Shown piece after piece: positions 1 through 12,992 of a DNA stretch of 64,000 bases. Within the stretch, counting starts at the first letter, position 1; each line of letters begins with the position of its first letter. The stretch covers positions 102,594,483 through 102,658,482 of the forward strand of contig CM059190.1 of assembly GCA_030323885.1 (NCBI GenBank), given 5' to 3'. The notes under the pieces are model-generated. The model made no database searches, was not told where the DNA came from, and saw only the letters and a program-made list of their open reading frames with translations. This DNA comes from Branchipolynoe longqiensis (taxonomy: Eukaryota > Annelida > Polychaeta > Phyllodocida > Polynoidae). A program made the translations under genes and the position numbers.

Positions 1-1870
1 TGCAACCATTACATAGATAATATTGGCAGAAAGGAAAAAGTGAAAACCACTGATCCACCTAATACAAACACTGAAGATGCATGCAAAAAAGCTAAAGATA
101 AATGGTGGAATAAGAAGTGTGAAGTAGTGGAACAACTTGTGACCTCAACATCGTTCAAGAGAGATGCACAAGAAAGTGAAAGAGAAACAGGTCAAGATAA
201 AGACAGAGAAGCAGTAAATGTATCAAGAACAAAGACGGCAAAATGCTCCTTTGAAGAAGATGAAATAAAGTCCAGATGGTAAGAATATGTAAAACGAACT
301 ATCCAATGATGACAGAGGGAACCCACCCACAATTGAGAAAGAAGATGGGAATATTATATTAGTATCAGAGTTTGAGAAGGCTATCAAAGATCTAAAAGCA
401 GTAGGTAAGGATGCTGGAAGAGACCAGATAACAATCCGAAATTATAAAAGGAACTTAGAATGAAGTGGATTCCAAATCATTCATAAGCTAGTAACTGACA
501 TAAATGAGACTGGATTTATACCATTGAATATGAATGACTCCAAAATTGTATGACTCCCAAAAGGAAGTCTAAACCAACATTGGTACTGATTACAGAACAC
601 TAAGCCTGATGAGTCATATGTTGAAAGATGATCTGAAAATAATTTTACTGAGAATCAGACAGAAAATAGAAGACAAATCATTAACGTACAAAGTGGTTTA
701 TATCTGGAAGAGTACACGGAAGGGAATTTCAATATGAAATGATTTGTGAACGTTATTGTGAAGTGAAACCATGATGTTTATTCCTGCTTTAATTGACTAT
801 GAGAAGCCTTCGACCGAGTCAATCAGAACTGTTAATCAACTGTTTACCAAGATATTGGTGTCAATGGCAAAGACATTAACCTAATTGTGAACTAATACTG
901 ACACAATGTGCAATTTATAAAAATGGAGCAGGGGCCTATACGGATGAAGCTTAATGATCTAAACGAGGAGTTCGGCAGGGGTGTTTTTTGTCACCCATGT
1001 CGATTTAACCTGTACACCAGAGATGAATTTCAGAACACATTAAGATTGCAAAGGGAGTGACAATAGTGGCAGAAAGTCAACAATCTTAGATATCGATGAC
1101 AGTGTAATAATAGCAGACAGTGAGAACACCAACAAGATATAGTGAATAGAATCAATAAAGCTGGAATACTATCAGAACATGAAGATGAATGCCAGTAAGA
1201 CAAAACAATGGTTATAAGTAAAAAAGACAAGATAACCAAATGTCAATATAAACTCATAGATGGCAGAAACATAGACAAGTATCCAAATTCTATATCTTGA
1301 CAAGAAGATTACAAATGAATGGAGATGTGAGAAGAAATTAAAAGGATAACAATAGCCCGAACACATCTCCAAAATGTATAGAGTTTAACATCAAGTAAGA
1401 TATTAAAAAAACAAGGAAGTGTATTCTTCAGTGTTATGTGGGTGTCTACGCTAATGTATGGGCGAGAGACATGGACAATCTCTAAGAAAAAGTACAAACG
1501 TTAGCACATTTGAGATGTGACTTTGCAAAGGATGAATGAAAATATATGGACAAAGAAGATCACCAACAAAGAATTCTCAAAAAATTAAAAAAAGAAAAGG
1601 CTTGTTTGCCACTATACAGACAAAGAAACTTATTTATTTTTTGGCCACATCATTCGTCAGAGTTCAATATACCGTACATTGGTTGGAGAGGGAAGGTGAA
1701 TGGCACAGAGGGAGAGGGGAACCAAAACATCTGGTTTACACAATATTTCACAGAGGGACTCAGGCTTGAATTATTCACAGTCTATCAGAACAGCACAACA
1801 CGGAAACAATGTGGAGAAAACCGATTGCATCCAACCCTCGACTAGAGGATGGAACTATTGATTGATTGAT
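1..1870 (+). mobile_element. Degenerate non-LTR retrotransposon (LINE) with RT remnants
   Basis: Short fragments in all three plus-strand frames line up in order with an invertebrate LINE polymerase. They are KAKDKWWNKK near 95-130, then EFEKAIKDLKA near 370-400, then IDYEK followed by a damaged AFDRV box near 790-820. After these come a GVRQGC-like block near 968-985, YADD-like residues near 1090-1115 and KMNASKTK near 1182-1205. Many stops and frame changes separate them, so the copy is dead. The 3' end is marked by an ATTG-type tandem tail at 1857-1870, as in RTE/CR1/Jockey-like LINEs. The 5' end lies outside the window. Family membership is inferred from motif order only. Confidence 0.8.
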
Positions 1871-2299
1871 ACGGTAATGTATATAGACCTAGACCATGTA
1901 TGCGTCTCTATATAAAATAACTGTTTATATGCATACATATGTATCTATGCACATCAACATTTACATAGGAACATAGAAATGTCTAGTATCTGTATCAGTT
2001 ACCACTTTAACAGCTACAAGTACAACCGTCAGCCTCAATAATATTCGCATAAATAGTAGTTATACTACACATACATGTGGACAATGTATGCATCACTACA
2101 TAATATACAAATAACATATTAGTATTATTACCTATATAAATAGTTACACAATGTATGCATCTATGTTACGTTAATGTGGTACACTTATAAATATATATCT
2201 ATGTACCCTTTATATATACAATGTATGCATCTATGTTACGTTAATGTGGTACACTTATAAATATATATCTATGTACCCTTTATATATACAATGTATGCA
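1871..2299. repeat. AT-rich noncoding DNA with a perfect 70-bp tandem duplication
   Basis: No gene is visible. A 70-bp unit beginning ATGTATGCATCTATG occurs at 2151-2220 and again, identically, at 2221-2290. A partial third start at 2291 is cut off by the following SINE. Confidence 0.85.
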
Positions 2300-2620
2300 C
2301 CGGATGCAGTGGTCGAATTGATAGAGTGCAGGCCTCCCGTCCGGAGATCAGGAGTTTGATTCCCGGTCGAGTCAAACCAATGACTTACACAATTGATACT
2401 TGTCGCTTCTTAGCTCGGTGTTCGGCATTAATAGGATAGGGCAAAGAATGGTTAGCTCAGTATCAGGATACTATGACTGAGTGGGATATTGGGCCATGGT
2501 GCTGGTGGCCTGATTTCCCAGTGGGGCAGGACTATAAAGTCACCATGAGTGTGCACTGTCACAAGTCGATACCCATCCCGATATGACCTTAGATGTTGCC
2601 AGGACGTAACACCAACCAAC
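2300..2620 (+). mobile_element. SINE family A, full-length, tRNA-derived
   Basis: The head resembles a tRNA with a box A-like segment and a box B-like segment ending in the family constant GGTCGAGTCAAACCAATGAC. The shared body follows: the CTTGTCGCTTC segment, the TGACTGAGTGGGATAT segment and the CTATAAAGTCACCATGAG segment. The tail ends GCCAGGACGTAACACCAACC. The same order recurs more than ten times in this window. Confidence 0.85.
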
Positions 2621-2726
2621 AATGTAGGCATGTCTTCGTAATACACATCTAGTGCTATCTTCACTTATCTGCATATATAGATTAGAACCTCCAATATATA
2701 CCAGCACCCACCAATCTACCGGATAA

Positions 2727-3318
2727 CCCCCACCCACATCACCCACACCACCACCCACACCCACACCCACACCCACACCCACACACCCACCTCCACCCAC
2801 ACACCCACCTCCACCCACATCCACACCCATACCCACACACCCACCCACACCTCCACCTCCACCCACACCCCCACCTCCACCCACATCCACACCCACACCC
2901 ATACCAACCCACCCACACACCCACACACCCACCTCCACCCACACCCACACCCACACCCGCACCCGCACCTCCACCCACACCCACACACCCAGGTCCACCC
3001 ACCCACCTCCACCCACACCCACACCCCACCCACACCCACACCCCACCCCTCCACACCCACCCCACACCCACATCATCACCCATACCCTACTCCGTACCCT
3101 AACCACTCCACCCCACCTCCACACCCCCTCCACCCACACCCACCTCTCCACCCACCCCCGACCAGACCACACCCACACCCACACCCACACCATCCACCCC
3201 CACCCACACACACACACCCACACCCACATCATCACCCATACCCTACTCGTACCCCCACCACCACCTCCACACCCCCACACCCACATCCACATCCACACCC
3301 ACACCCCCACCTGCCCCT
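2727..3318. repeat. CCCACA/CCACCT simple-sequence array
   Basis: About 590 bp of imperfect CCCACA and CCTCCA units. Long open frames on both strands are low-complexity translations (Val-Trp-Gly or Pro-His-Thr) and are not genes. Confidence 0.9.
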
Positions 3319-3640
3319 GTCTGTGTTGACTGCCCACTAATCCATACATGTCTGGCTTATCTGCGCATGCGCGAGATACGCGACCGCGTATTAAGCACCT
3401 GGAGGGATTATGGCGCCCTGTCCACTCCAGGTGACGCTGGTGGTCCTGCGCTACTAACATTTCAGCGCTAGTGATTAACAAACAAATCACCAACCTGCTT
3501 AATCAAAGAATGGGACTTGGCAACAATTAAAACAGTATTCAATTTGTATGTGTGGGGTAAATTGTTGGTAAGTGTTTTGGTTGAGAAAATTCGATGTCTT
3601 CATCGGAGTATGCGATTTTAATGGCAACAAATGGGAGTCT

Positions 3641-3991
3641 TTAAAGCTGCAGTCCAATGAAAACATCAAATTTTCAAAACCCAAACAATTATCTAGATTT
3701 GATTCTACATATTCAACTTAAACAGTGGTGCACTTCTTAAGCATTTGTTGCTCCATAGAAGGGCATAATAAGTCAATTAATAGAACCCGTTACTACTGAA
3801 GTCTATGGTGTCAGTATTTTGGTTTGCTTGCCAAAATTATTTTGGCATGTTTTGATGTCAAATAGCTCCAAACTTCGCCATTTAAACTTACAGTTACTTC
3901 AAACTAAAGTAAAGTAGATTATAACGATTAGTATAATAAATGTATCTCAGAAAATAGCAGAAACTCAAAAGGATCGGACTATGCAACTAAA
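3641..3991 (+). mobile_element. TTAA-type MITE copy
   Basis: The copy begins TTAAAGCTGCAGTCC and ends near CGGACTATGCAACTAA. Between them is the family body: TTTGATTCTACATAT, then GTGCACTT, then GTTACTGAAGTC, then TATAACGAT. A fragment of another copy in the opposite orientation precedes it at about 3565-3635. Confidence 0.8.
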
Positions 3992-4019
3992 CAAACCAAA
4001 AATAATAGCTCTGCCAATC

Positions 4020-4506
4020 CCTCCACCACCCACATATCTACATGCACACATGCACACATGCACGCAACCACCCACATTCATATACCACACCACCCACACA
4101 CTCCACAACCCACACCTACCCACCTCCACCACTACCCCTCCACCACTACCCCTCCACCACCACCCACACACCTACACACACCCCACCATCCAAACACCCA
4201 CGCACCCAACCACCCACACATTCATACACCCCACAACCCACACCTCCACCACTACCCCTCCACCACTACCCACAGACCTACACACACTCCACCATCCACA
4301 CACCCAACCACCCACACATGCATACACTCCACCACACATACAGCCATGCACCTACCACCTCTACACCTCTACACCCTCACCTTAACTACACATCGACATG
4401 CATTTTATCCTCACCACCCACACCCATACACCCCAACACCTACACACACCTGTGCACCCACACCACTCCCCACCTACTTACAAATACCATACCACCATCA
4501 TCGAAC
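4020..4506. repeat. CCACC/CACACA array, left part
   Basis: A Pro/Thr/His-coding low-complexity array. It resumes at 5216 after the foldback element, so the two were once one array. Confidence 0.85.
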
Positions 4507-4508
4507 CT

Positions 4509-5215
4509 TAAGGCCCTGTCACATTATGACGCATCTCACAAGCGTGCGGCAAACGTGTAAATTCACTTTTTATACGTTGAGAATTGTCAATCTTTTCGGC
4601 ATGGGGGGCAAACTTGGATGTATACATAGCGTATACATAGCATATGGCCAATGTATGACCAACGTATGGCTAATGTGTATCCCAGCGAAAAACGCTCGAA
4701 TTACGCTCATGGTACATTTGCAGAACGCCGGTGAACGTCATATATGTTATTCAATTGCCAGAACATACGTAACATATGTCAAGACATGCTGGGGAAACGC
4801 TAAAAGTACATTAGACTATGTTAGATGTACGTTATCCATACACTGTCAGTACGCGGATTGTACATTCTCACTGTCTTTAACGTAGGTCAATGTAGTGCAA
4901 CATAGTGAACAATGTTTGTCTAACATGCATCTAACATACATCGACATACACCTAATGTATTCCTAACATACGGCCGACGTAAAATCCACACGTTGTCGAA
5001 TGTTGTCATATGTCGAAAGTTTTGTGCATGCACAAAACTTTGCCGACCCCCTGATGTACAACGCCATATCTTGACGAACATTGATATACATTGACGTATA
5101 CCAATGAGCGCCTAACGCCCATGTAATGCATGGCGACGTATCCCAATGTAGCGGCCAAAAATCACATACATCGGCATACATTGGCACGATGCGTCATAAT
5201 GTGACAGCCCCTTTA
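4509..5215. mobile_element. Foldback TIR element with GTCACA termini, copy 1
   Basis: The left end TAAGGCCCTGTCACATTATG pairs with the right end CATAATGTGACAGCCCCTTTA. The interior (about 650 bp) is rich in short variants of TACGTA, CATACG and ACATACG. No coding capacity is supported; the frame of 275 codons crossing in from 4058 is mostly array sequence. The element interrupts a CA-rich array. Confidence 0.75.
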
Positions 5216-5578
5216 CACACAATGCCACCACCATCAATACACACATACACCCAAACACCCCACCACCAATACACCCACACCCACACCGCCCACACACCCC
5301 ACCCGCACTACCAACTCACCTACACACACTATACCTCCACCATACACAAACCCACACCCACACCACCCACACACTCATACGTCACACTACTTACACACAC
5401 CTGTGCACCCCACACCACTACCCACCTACTTACACACACCATACCATCACCATCCAACCCAGTCACTTATACACAATACCATCATCATCCATCCATGCAC
5501 CATACAGCACACACACACATCTACACACACCCATATCCCACCACCACCACCACACACACACTTCCCCGAACCACTTAG
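5216..5578. repeat. CACACA/CCACC array, right part
   Basis: Continuation of the array seen at 4020-4506. A short AC run at 5758-5791 lies just before the next SINE. Confidence 0.85.
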
Positions 5579-5797
5579 CAAACAGTAACCATCCACTCAA
5601 GCCCTCCTTGACAATGCCCCCTATTATCGCCCAGTGGGTATGGTTATGATTACGATTATGATTATGCTTATAGCATCCACACCTGAGACAGACGCAGTGC
5701 GCATGTCCTGCTGACCACCAGTTTGTCCACATCGACCTCTAGCGGACTGTACGTATATCACACACACACTCACACACACACACACACACACTGAAAT

Positions 5798-6112
5798 CAG
5801 ACGGGATGGCCGAATGAGTTGAGCATCCATCTCCCATTTTGGTAGATTGTTCTAACCCTGGTTGAGTCAAACCAATGACGTAAAAATGTATACTTGACTC
5901 TTCCTAGCCAGGCACTCGGCATTATTAGGTAAGGCAAGGACTGGGTGGCTCAATGTCAGGATAATGTGACTGAGTGGGACATCAGGTCATGGTGCTGGTG
6001 GCCTGGTCTCCCAGTCGGGCAGCACTGTAAAGTTGCCATGAATTTGCATGATCACAAGTTGGTATGATATGACATCAAATGTTGCCAGGACTTAAAACTC
6101 CAACAACCAACA
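5798..6112 (+). mobile_element. SINE family A
   Basis: The head is CAGACGGGATGGCCGAATGA and the tail is GTTGCCAGGACTTAAAACTC followed by CAACAACC. The body is intact, with scattered substitutions. Confidence 0.85.
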
Positions 6113-6253
6113 ACCACACACTGAAAACCAGTCACCTTTTTGTATGTATTTCCCAGCCTCCCTGTTTGTTTTCTTTTACTTTGTTTATGGGATGATTAAT
6201 GGATTTTGATCTTTTATCTATTTCAGTTGACGTATTTCGCTAAGCAACAAATC

Positions 6254-6988
6254 TAAAGGCCCTGTCACACTGCAACGTATGGCGTCATCGCACGCTCAAC
6301 ATTTGAAAATTTGCCAGTATGTCGGCATTCGCCAAACTTTTCAGTGGTGGGGGGTAAAAATGGGCATATACACAACATACACAAAACATACGTAACCTAT
6401 GCAGAACATATCTCTGACATATTGCTAGTGTATGAGAGCATTCATGTGCCTCGCAAAACGTTAGTCAAATGTTTGCAAAATGTTCGCATACGATCACGGA
6501 ACGCTGACCAACGTTACATACATTACTCCATCGCTAGAAGTATGGTGTATACATTAAATACGCTGCAGATACGACAGGCATAAGTTCGAAGTACGTTATG
6601 AGTACGTAATGCATCCATTGGCAGTATGCGGACTGTACGTGGACTGCGCGTTCCCAGCGGCTGAACGTACAGCTAACGTACAGCAATGTATACCAATGTA
6701 TCCCTAAAGTATTCCCAACTTATCGGACACATCCTGAACATACACGCAGCGTACGTTCAATGTACGAGCCACACGTCGACACGCGTTCAACATTTTGAGC
6801 ATGCACAACAAATTTCGGATCATCGATGCACGTTGACGTAAGATGATGTATACTGACGTATCCAGAATGTATACGCCATATGCCCAATGTACACATAACG
6901 TATGATGACATATGTGGACGTGTTGGTAAAAAATCAGATACTTCGGCATATGCTAAGGCTATATGTCGTAGTGTGACAGGCGCTTTAG
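6254..6988. mobile_element. Foldback TIR element with GTCACA termini, copy 2
   Basis: The ends are TAAAGGCCCTGTCACACT and AGTGTGACAGGCGCTTTA. The interior again consists of variants of ACGTA, TACG and ACATACG words. It is clearly related to the copy at 4509 at its ends but is weakly similar inside. Confidence 0.75.
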
Positions 6989-7676
6989 TGGTGAGAGTAA
7001 GTGTTAAAAAAGAAGCTACATTGTGTGGTGAGTGCGACATACAAAAGGCTCCCATTGCAGTGTGGTGAAAGCAGCATTTTTCAGGTCACCTTTACTGCTC
7101 TGGTTTTGAAATATTATACTGCAATCCTTTCTCCAATGTGAGCATGTGAAATATGTCTGTATGCATGTATATATATATATATATACATGCATATCCCCAG
7201 GCTCTCTTGAATAGTGTTCAGATAAGTGGACAAGTCGATCTGAGAGTGAGAGTGGATCGAGACTGGTCTGCTTACACCAGTGATTCACAAGACGCGTATG
7301 TAGTGAAGCCAGATCTGCCTCCACATACCACCAGTGGTCAGGTGACCAGCCCTCCCAACTAGGGCCGGGTATTTAATAGCCCACAACACATGCCACGGGG
7401 TAAGTTCATGACCAGCGCCCGCCCTTTCAGAGGAATAAAAATCTGTACCGACACTCCACCGTTCACGTCGTTCTTTCTTTCTTCGGTTTGAGTAGTTGAA
7501 CCAACCTCATCATATGCGTATATATATGTGCTGTGTACTCCATTATGAGAGTATAAATGACGAAGAATCTCTGTATGTTCGATACCCAACTTGTGACCAG
7601 GGCGGGGAATATTAGACACATATCTGATTAATGTATTTGAGTCCCACCCTACACACAGTGTCTCATAAGCATTTAG
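6989..7676. other. Unassigned noncoding DNA
   Basis: I see no gene or recognisable repeat, apart from a short AT microsatellite at about 7168-7184. Confidence 0.5.
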
Positions 7677-8000
7677 ACCAGACGGGATGGCCGAATGAGT
7701 TGAGCATCTGTCTCCCGCTTTGGTAGATCGTGGGGGTTACGCTGGTCAAGTCAACCCAATGTATACTTCTCGCTTGCTAGCCAGGCACTCGGCATTATTA
7801 GGATAGGTTAAGGACTGGTTGGCTCATTGTCAGGATGATGTGATTGAGTGGGATATCACTTTATCAGGTCAAGGTGATGGTGGCCTGGTCTCCGAATGGG
7901 GCAGCACTAAAAAGTCACCATAACCTTGCACTGTCACAAGTCAGTTCCTGTCCTGATATGACCTTAGATGTTGCCAGGACGAAAACTCAAACAACCAACT
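7677..8000 (+). mobile_element. SINE family A
   Basis: The head is CCAGACGGGATGGCCGAATG and the tail is GCCAGGACGAAAACTCAAAC. The internal body matches the other copies. Confidence 0.85.
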
Positions 8001-8227
8001 GACCAGGTATTCAGAAGAGAAGGGATGGTAGGCCTAGCGGGTTTTTTTTTTATGCAGCATAATATGGGATCCATCAGATCAAACTAACCCCGAGGAGGTT
8101 ACATATGCACTATTATCAAATCATGAGGTAGGTTGCTGTAATGGCAGACGACATTTGATTGCGTAATCAAAGCGCAGCGATATGTGAATTGACCTTGCAG
8201 TTAACAGTACAACATTGTGTCATGGGA

Positions 8228-8532
8228 CCAGACAGGATGGCTGAATGAGTTTTGGTAGATCATGGGATTCGAACCCTGGTCGAGTCAAACCAATGAATTA
8301 AAGAGTTATAGATGTTGCTTGCTAGCCAGGCGCTTGGCATTATTAGGATAGGGCAAGGACTGGCTGGCTCATTGTCAGGATAATGTGATTGAGTAGGATA
8401 TCAGGTCATGATGCCGGCACCCTGGTCTCCCTGTGGGGCAACACTATTAAATCGCCATGAGTGTGCACTGTCACAAGTCGGTACCCGTCCTGATATGACC
8501 GTATGTTGTCAGGAAGTAAAACCCTAACAACC
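8228..8532 (+). mobile_element. SINE family A with short head deletion
   Basis: The head CCAGACAGGATGGCTGAATG runs directly into TTTTGGTAGATC, so about 20 bp between the box A and box B regions are missing. The rest of the body and the tail are present. Confidence 0.8.
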
Positions 8533-8754
8533 GGCCTGTCTAATGGGCACACTGAACCTGTCCATTGGCGGGAGTGTACGTGACCAAATAAAATTGGTGC
8601 TTTTCCCTCAAATTGTTTTCAGGTGTGTTGTGTAAGCCCTAGCAACATCTGAAGTCATACCTGGATGGGTACACAGAATCAATAGTAACAATGTGGCAGC
8701 CTTGTCGCGTAGCCCTACACGGACATGGTGCTTGCTGCTTGGTACCATTACAAA

Positions 8755-8952
8755 ATATCCGACTCAGTCGTGTTATCCTGAAACTGACCGAACCAGTCTG
8801 TGTGCTATCTTGGTAATGTCAAGCGCCAGGTTAGGTAGCAAGTGGCAAGTATTAATTTGATCAAGTCTTTGGGTTGACTCGGTTGAGGATCGAACCTGCT
8901 GCCTCCCATATTGAAAAGGCTGGCTCTATCCATTTCACCAACCCGCCTGGAT
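8755..8952 (-). mobile_element. SINE family A, truncated and diverged
   Basis: In reverse orientation the tRNA-like head and the first half of the body are recognisable (box B-like GGATCGAACC region near 8885). The 3' half is missing. Confidence 0.65.
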
Positions 8953-8984
8953 TAAGGTGTGGTTTCTTTCCCTCATCCCTTCTC

Positions 8985-9640
8985 AACTACTCCTATCCGC
9001 TCTCACCCGCTCTCACCCGCTCTCACCTTTTCTCACCCGCTCTCACCCGCTCTCTCCCACTCTCATCAGCTCTCATCCGCTCTCACCCGCTCTCACCTCT
9101 TCTCACCCGCTCTCGCCCGCTCTCACCCGCTCTCACCCGTTCTCATCCGCTCTCACCCGCTCTACCTACCTACCCACCCTCTTCTCACCGGCTCTCACCC
9201 GCTCTCATCAGCTCTCACCCGCTCTCACCTGTTCTCACCCGCTCTCACCCGCTCTCACCCGCTCTCACCCACTCTCATCCGCTCTCACCCGCTCTCACCC
9301 GTTCTCATCCGCTCTCACCCGCTCTACCTACCCACCCACTCTCACCGGCTCTCACCCGCTCTCATCAGCTCTCACCCGCTCTCACCTGTTCTCACCCGCT
9401 CTCACCTTTTCTCACCCGCTCTCACCCGCTCTCACCCGCTCTCACCTGTTCTCACCCACTCACTCTCACCCGCTCTCACCCGTTCTCATCCGCTCTCACC
9501 CGCTCTACCTACCCACCCACTCTCACCCACTCTCACCCGCTCTACCCACTCACCCACTCTCACCCACTCTCACCCGCTCTACATACTCACCCACTCTCAC
9601 CCATCCTTACCCGCTTTTACCCGTTTTTACCCGCTGTTCC
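8985..9640. repeat. 10-bp minisatellite, unit CTCACCCGCT
   Basis: About 640 bp of CTCACCCGCT with common variants (CTCATCCGCT, CTCACCTGTT). A higher-order pattern includes CTACCTACCCACC blocks near 9163, 9326 and 9506. The open frames here (up to 335 codons, Ser-His-Pro-Leu) are translations of the repeat. Confidence 0.9.
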
Positions 9641-9744
9641 CGCACTACAGCGCAGATCCCCTGTAACCCAATGCTCAGTGAGAGGTGCCCTGCTGAGGGC
9701 CCAACACAAAAGGCCACTTTGTGCAAGCAAGCTGACTCTTCCAA

Positions 9745-10275
9745 CCGCTAGGACTCCGATTCACGCATGCACTACGCTGCTATATAGCATGGAACATTGG
9801 AGAAGAGGCACAACCACGCATGCGCTATGCCGCTATATAGTATGGAACATTGGACCATACATGCACTATGCTGCTATATAGCATGGAACATTGGACCATA
9901 CATGCACTATGCTGCTATATAGCATGGAACATTGGAGAAGAGGCACAACCACACATGCACTATGCCGCTATATAGCATGGAACGTTGGAGAATAGGCACA
10001 GCCATGCATGCACTATGCCGCTATATAGCATGAAACAGTGGACCATACATGCACTATGCTGCTAATACTATTAGTAATAGTGCTATATATATCATGGAAC
10101 ATTGGGGAAGAAGCACAAGCATACATGCACTATGATGCTATATAGCATGGAATATTGGGGGAGAAGCACAGCCATGCATGTACTATGCTGCTATATGGCA
10201 TGGAACATTGGGGGAGAAGTACATCCATGCATGCACTATGCCGCTATATAGCATGGAACATTGGGGATGACGGAC
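9745..10275. repeat. Tandem repeat with CTGCTATATAGCATGGAACA core
   Basis: Roughly nine copies of a segment containing a TGCTATATAGCA palindrome followed by TGGAACATTGG. Alternating spacers (a long form with GAGAAGAGGCACAACCA, a short form with ACCATACATGCA) give unit lengths of roughly 50 to 70 bp. Confidence 0.8.
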
Positions 10276-10319
10276 AGCCATGCCAGGGAGAACTGCGGCT
10301 GTTGGCAAATTGTGTTTCC

Positions 10320-10660
10320 TTATAGTTACATAGTCCGATTATTTTGAGTTTATTGTCATTTTCTGAGATAAATATTGTAGCTTGATCGTTATAATCTACC
10401 TTACTTTAGTTTGGGGTAACTTGTATTTTAAATGGCAAACTTGGGAGATGTATGACGTGCAAGCGTGTAAAGATAATATTGGGGTATGCTTGTCAAAAGT
10501 CTGACCCCATAGGTTTCAGGAGTAACAGGTTCTATTAAATTGACTTTGAATACACTTCTATGTAGCAAGACATACTTAATAATGCTCCAGTATCTAAGCT
10601 GGATATGTTGGTTCAAATCTAGACAAATATTTTGATTTTATCGGACTGTGCAACTTTAAG
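10320..10660 (-). mobile_element. TTAA-type MITE copy
   Basis: The left end is AGTTACATAGTCCGAT and the right end is ATCGGACTGTGCAACTTTAA. The body is in reverse orientation, including GTTCTATTAAATTGAC. Confidence 0.8.
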
Positions 10661-11200
10661 CATTGCCTTGATGTGGCACAACTCTAGACTCTAGAATTGT
10701 CCTCAATACGGGTATTCTGAGTTCTCCTGGTCCCTCAGGAAGAACTGAAGCTGTGACCTGGCATGCCAGGTTGAAGCTATAGCTTAAATGGCACGCAAGA
10801 TGGGGATACTCCCCCCCCCCCCTTCCAGAGTCCCAGCGCTATCCTTCATTATACAACCTATATTTTAAACTCACTTAGGACCTATAACGGTAGTACAAGT
10901 ACAACAACGCACCTCCTGATAACCAAACTTGGTCAGGTTCTTGCCAGACTTTTGTTTCGAATGTGGATTTTCCAAGTAAATATTTTACATGAGATAAGAA
11001 TACCACTTCCTGTATCATGGTGTATGTGTATTCAACGCCTCCCCCACCTTCCGCTGTGTAAGCTGAAGCTGTGACGCGACATGTCGTCTTTATAATTAGG
11101 AGGACCATCAAGGCCACTGTCACTGTCACAGTTATCGTTATTAAATGGCGTGTTCAGCGAAGTAGCTGCAGGCCTAATCTAATGTGATGATAGGAGTCAT
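10661..11200. other. Unassigned noncoding DNA
   Basis: No gene or repeat was recognised beyond a C11 run at about 10811. Confidence 0.5.
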
Positions 11201-11201
11201 A

Positions 11202-11837
11202 TACAGTATAACCCCGTTAAACCAAACTTGAAGGGACCCTAGAAATCTGCTTGGATTAACCGATCATTGGTTTAACCGAGCTTTAGCTTTGACTTTGACT
11301 TGGCTTTGGCAAAAACGCAGGTGCATTATGAATGTAATACACAAGGTATGTGGACACTTTGATTATTGTTTTTTATGTATATACAGTATAACCCCATTAA
11401 ACCATCATCATCATCATGCTGTCAGTCGCAATGCGACAAAGACTGCTTTCATTACTTAACTGCCGCTTTGTGCGGTTGTAGATTTCATAAAAGCTGCTTG
11501 CAAAGTGTTGAAGTGCTGCTGGCTTTTGACATTGACCAAGCTCGGTTAAAACAAACGATCGGTTAACGCAAACTTTTTTTCGGCGGCCCTGCAAAATACT
11601 ACCATTTATCATATAAAAAAAGTCGGTGGGTTCTCTGATGACCTTTTGACCACATGAAAGTTTGGTTTAACTGTACTGGAAGTGGCTTAGGGCCCGACAT
11701 TTTGTTTGGATTAACCAATAATTTGGATTAAACGACTTTATATGATAAATAGTAGTATTTTCCCGGGCGGCTGAAAAAAGCTTGGATTAACCAATTGTTT
11801 GGTTTAACCGAGCTTGGTTTAATGGGGTTGTACTGTA
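11202..11837. mobile_element. Tigger/pogo-like nonautonomous element with internal copy of its terminus
   Basis: TACAGTATAACCCCGTTAAA at 11202 is inverted at the right end as GGTTTAATGGGGTTGTACTG. A second left-type terminus lies at 11382, so this is probably one element nested in a relative. TA-ended CAGT termini are typical of the Tc1/mariner pogo-Tigger group. No transposase frame is present. Confidence 0.7.
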
Positions 11838-11894
11838 TTGTATATTGTAATCAGACATTAGCCTGTCTTTATCACATACGCTATATCCTATACC

Positions 11895-12790
11895 ATTTAG
11901 TGGTCTGCATTGACTTTTTAAGTAAGGAGCCACATGACCAGATAGTCGTGGATAGGATGATTGCACCAGGGATCCTAGGTGGTGTAATGGTTAGTATGCG
12001 AAACCGGGAATGGCAGGAAGTGTGGATTTGAATCCTGCTCTAGATGCAATATTTCCCATTTTCATCACATCATGACACTGTGTAAAGTCCACGGCTGGAA
12101 TCTGTGTTTGTATAGGGAGGGTATGGTGAAATCAATACAGGCAAAAAGAGAATGGAAGAGTATAAAGAGTGAAAGTAGAGAGAGAGACAATGCCCTCAGG
12201 TATATTATTTATACATAGATCTGGTATGGCACACCACCTGACCTTATTCTCCAATGAGAATCAAGCATCTCAAGCTCCACCAATGAACATCAAGCATTCC
12301 TGGGTTCCCATGGCTAGAGTGCTCTGCCCACCACCACCATGCGGTGTGGCTGCTTGGCCACCACCTGCCTGAACTGAGTGTGTGGTGATCCGGGACTAAC
12401 AGAGGGGGGAGGGGGTAGTGAGTAGAGCTCCAAGTGCCCCTTACATACTATCTCCTAATGCCTCTTTCACACTATCTGACTAACACACAATGACTATTGA
12501 CCAAGAGTAAAGTGTCACCAGCAACTACATAAACACATTCATGCACCTGGCCCTATATACCTTTTTCCCCAATAGACCATTTGCATTCCCCCACCATTGC
12601 GTTTTATCGGAATATTTGACAACTGGTTGCTATGACCAGGGCCCTATATAAGCTGTGCACTGTATGGTTGTATGTATATATGTAAGGGCACTGTCTATAT
12701 GTATGTAATTGTAAACATTAAATGAACTACTTACAATTCGAAGGGGACATGTGTAGTGGCCTGCACTGACCTTTCAGCCAAAGAACAACA
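11895..12790 (+). mobile_element. SINE family B, with unrelated internal DNA, followed by the start of a second unit
   Basis: The unit starts TAGTGGTCTGCATTGAC. The tRNA-like part follows at about 11985 (CCTAGGTGGTGTAATGGTTA, later a box B-like GATTTGAATCC). The 3' part GCTGTATGGTTG to GTAATTGTAAACATTA lies at about 12655-12720. A new unit head (TGTAGTGGCCTGCACTGACC) starts at 12751. The stretch 12120-12640 is not typical of the family. Confidence 0.6.
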
Positions 12791-12992
12791 TTGACATATC
12801 TGTGTCCTGGTGTCAGTCTCAGCCGACATCTTAAAATAACATTTTGCCAGAAATTATTTTTATACACGGTTAACCATTATATATGGATAGTGATAAACCC
12901 TTTATCATGTGTAATAAGCTCTGTACTGATCCCCCCCCCCCCTACGGATGGGGTCGGGGCGGGTACTAGCATGCTCTCTCTCTATATATATA

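Noticed and set aside
2300..2375. tRNA gene-like sequences at SINE heads
   Set aside because: Cloverleaf pairing is poor and each is followed by the conserved SINE body, so these are tRNA-derived SINE promoters, not tRNA genes.
2540..3493. 317-codon minus-strand Val-Trp-Gly frame
   Set aside because: It combines a CCCACA array with a SINE antisense segment.
8874..9881. 335-codon frame rich in Ser-His-Pro-Leu
   Set aside because: It follows the 10-bp CTCACCCGCT minisatellite; the frame is open because the unit has no stop codons.
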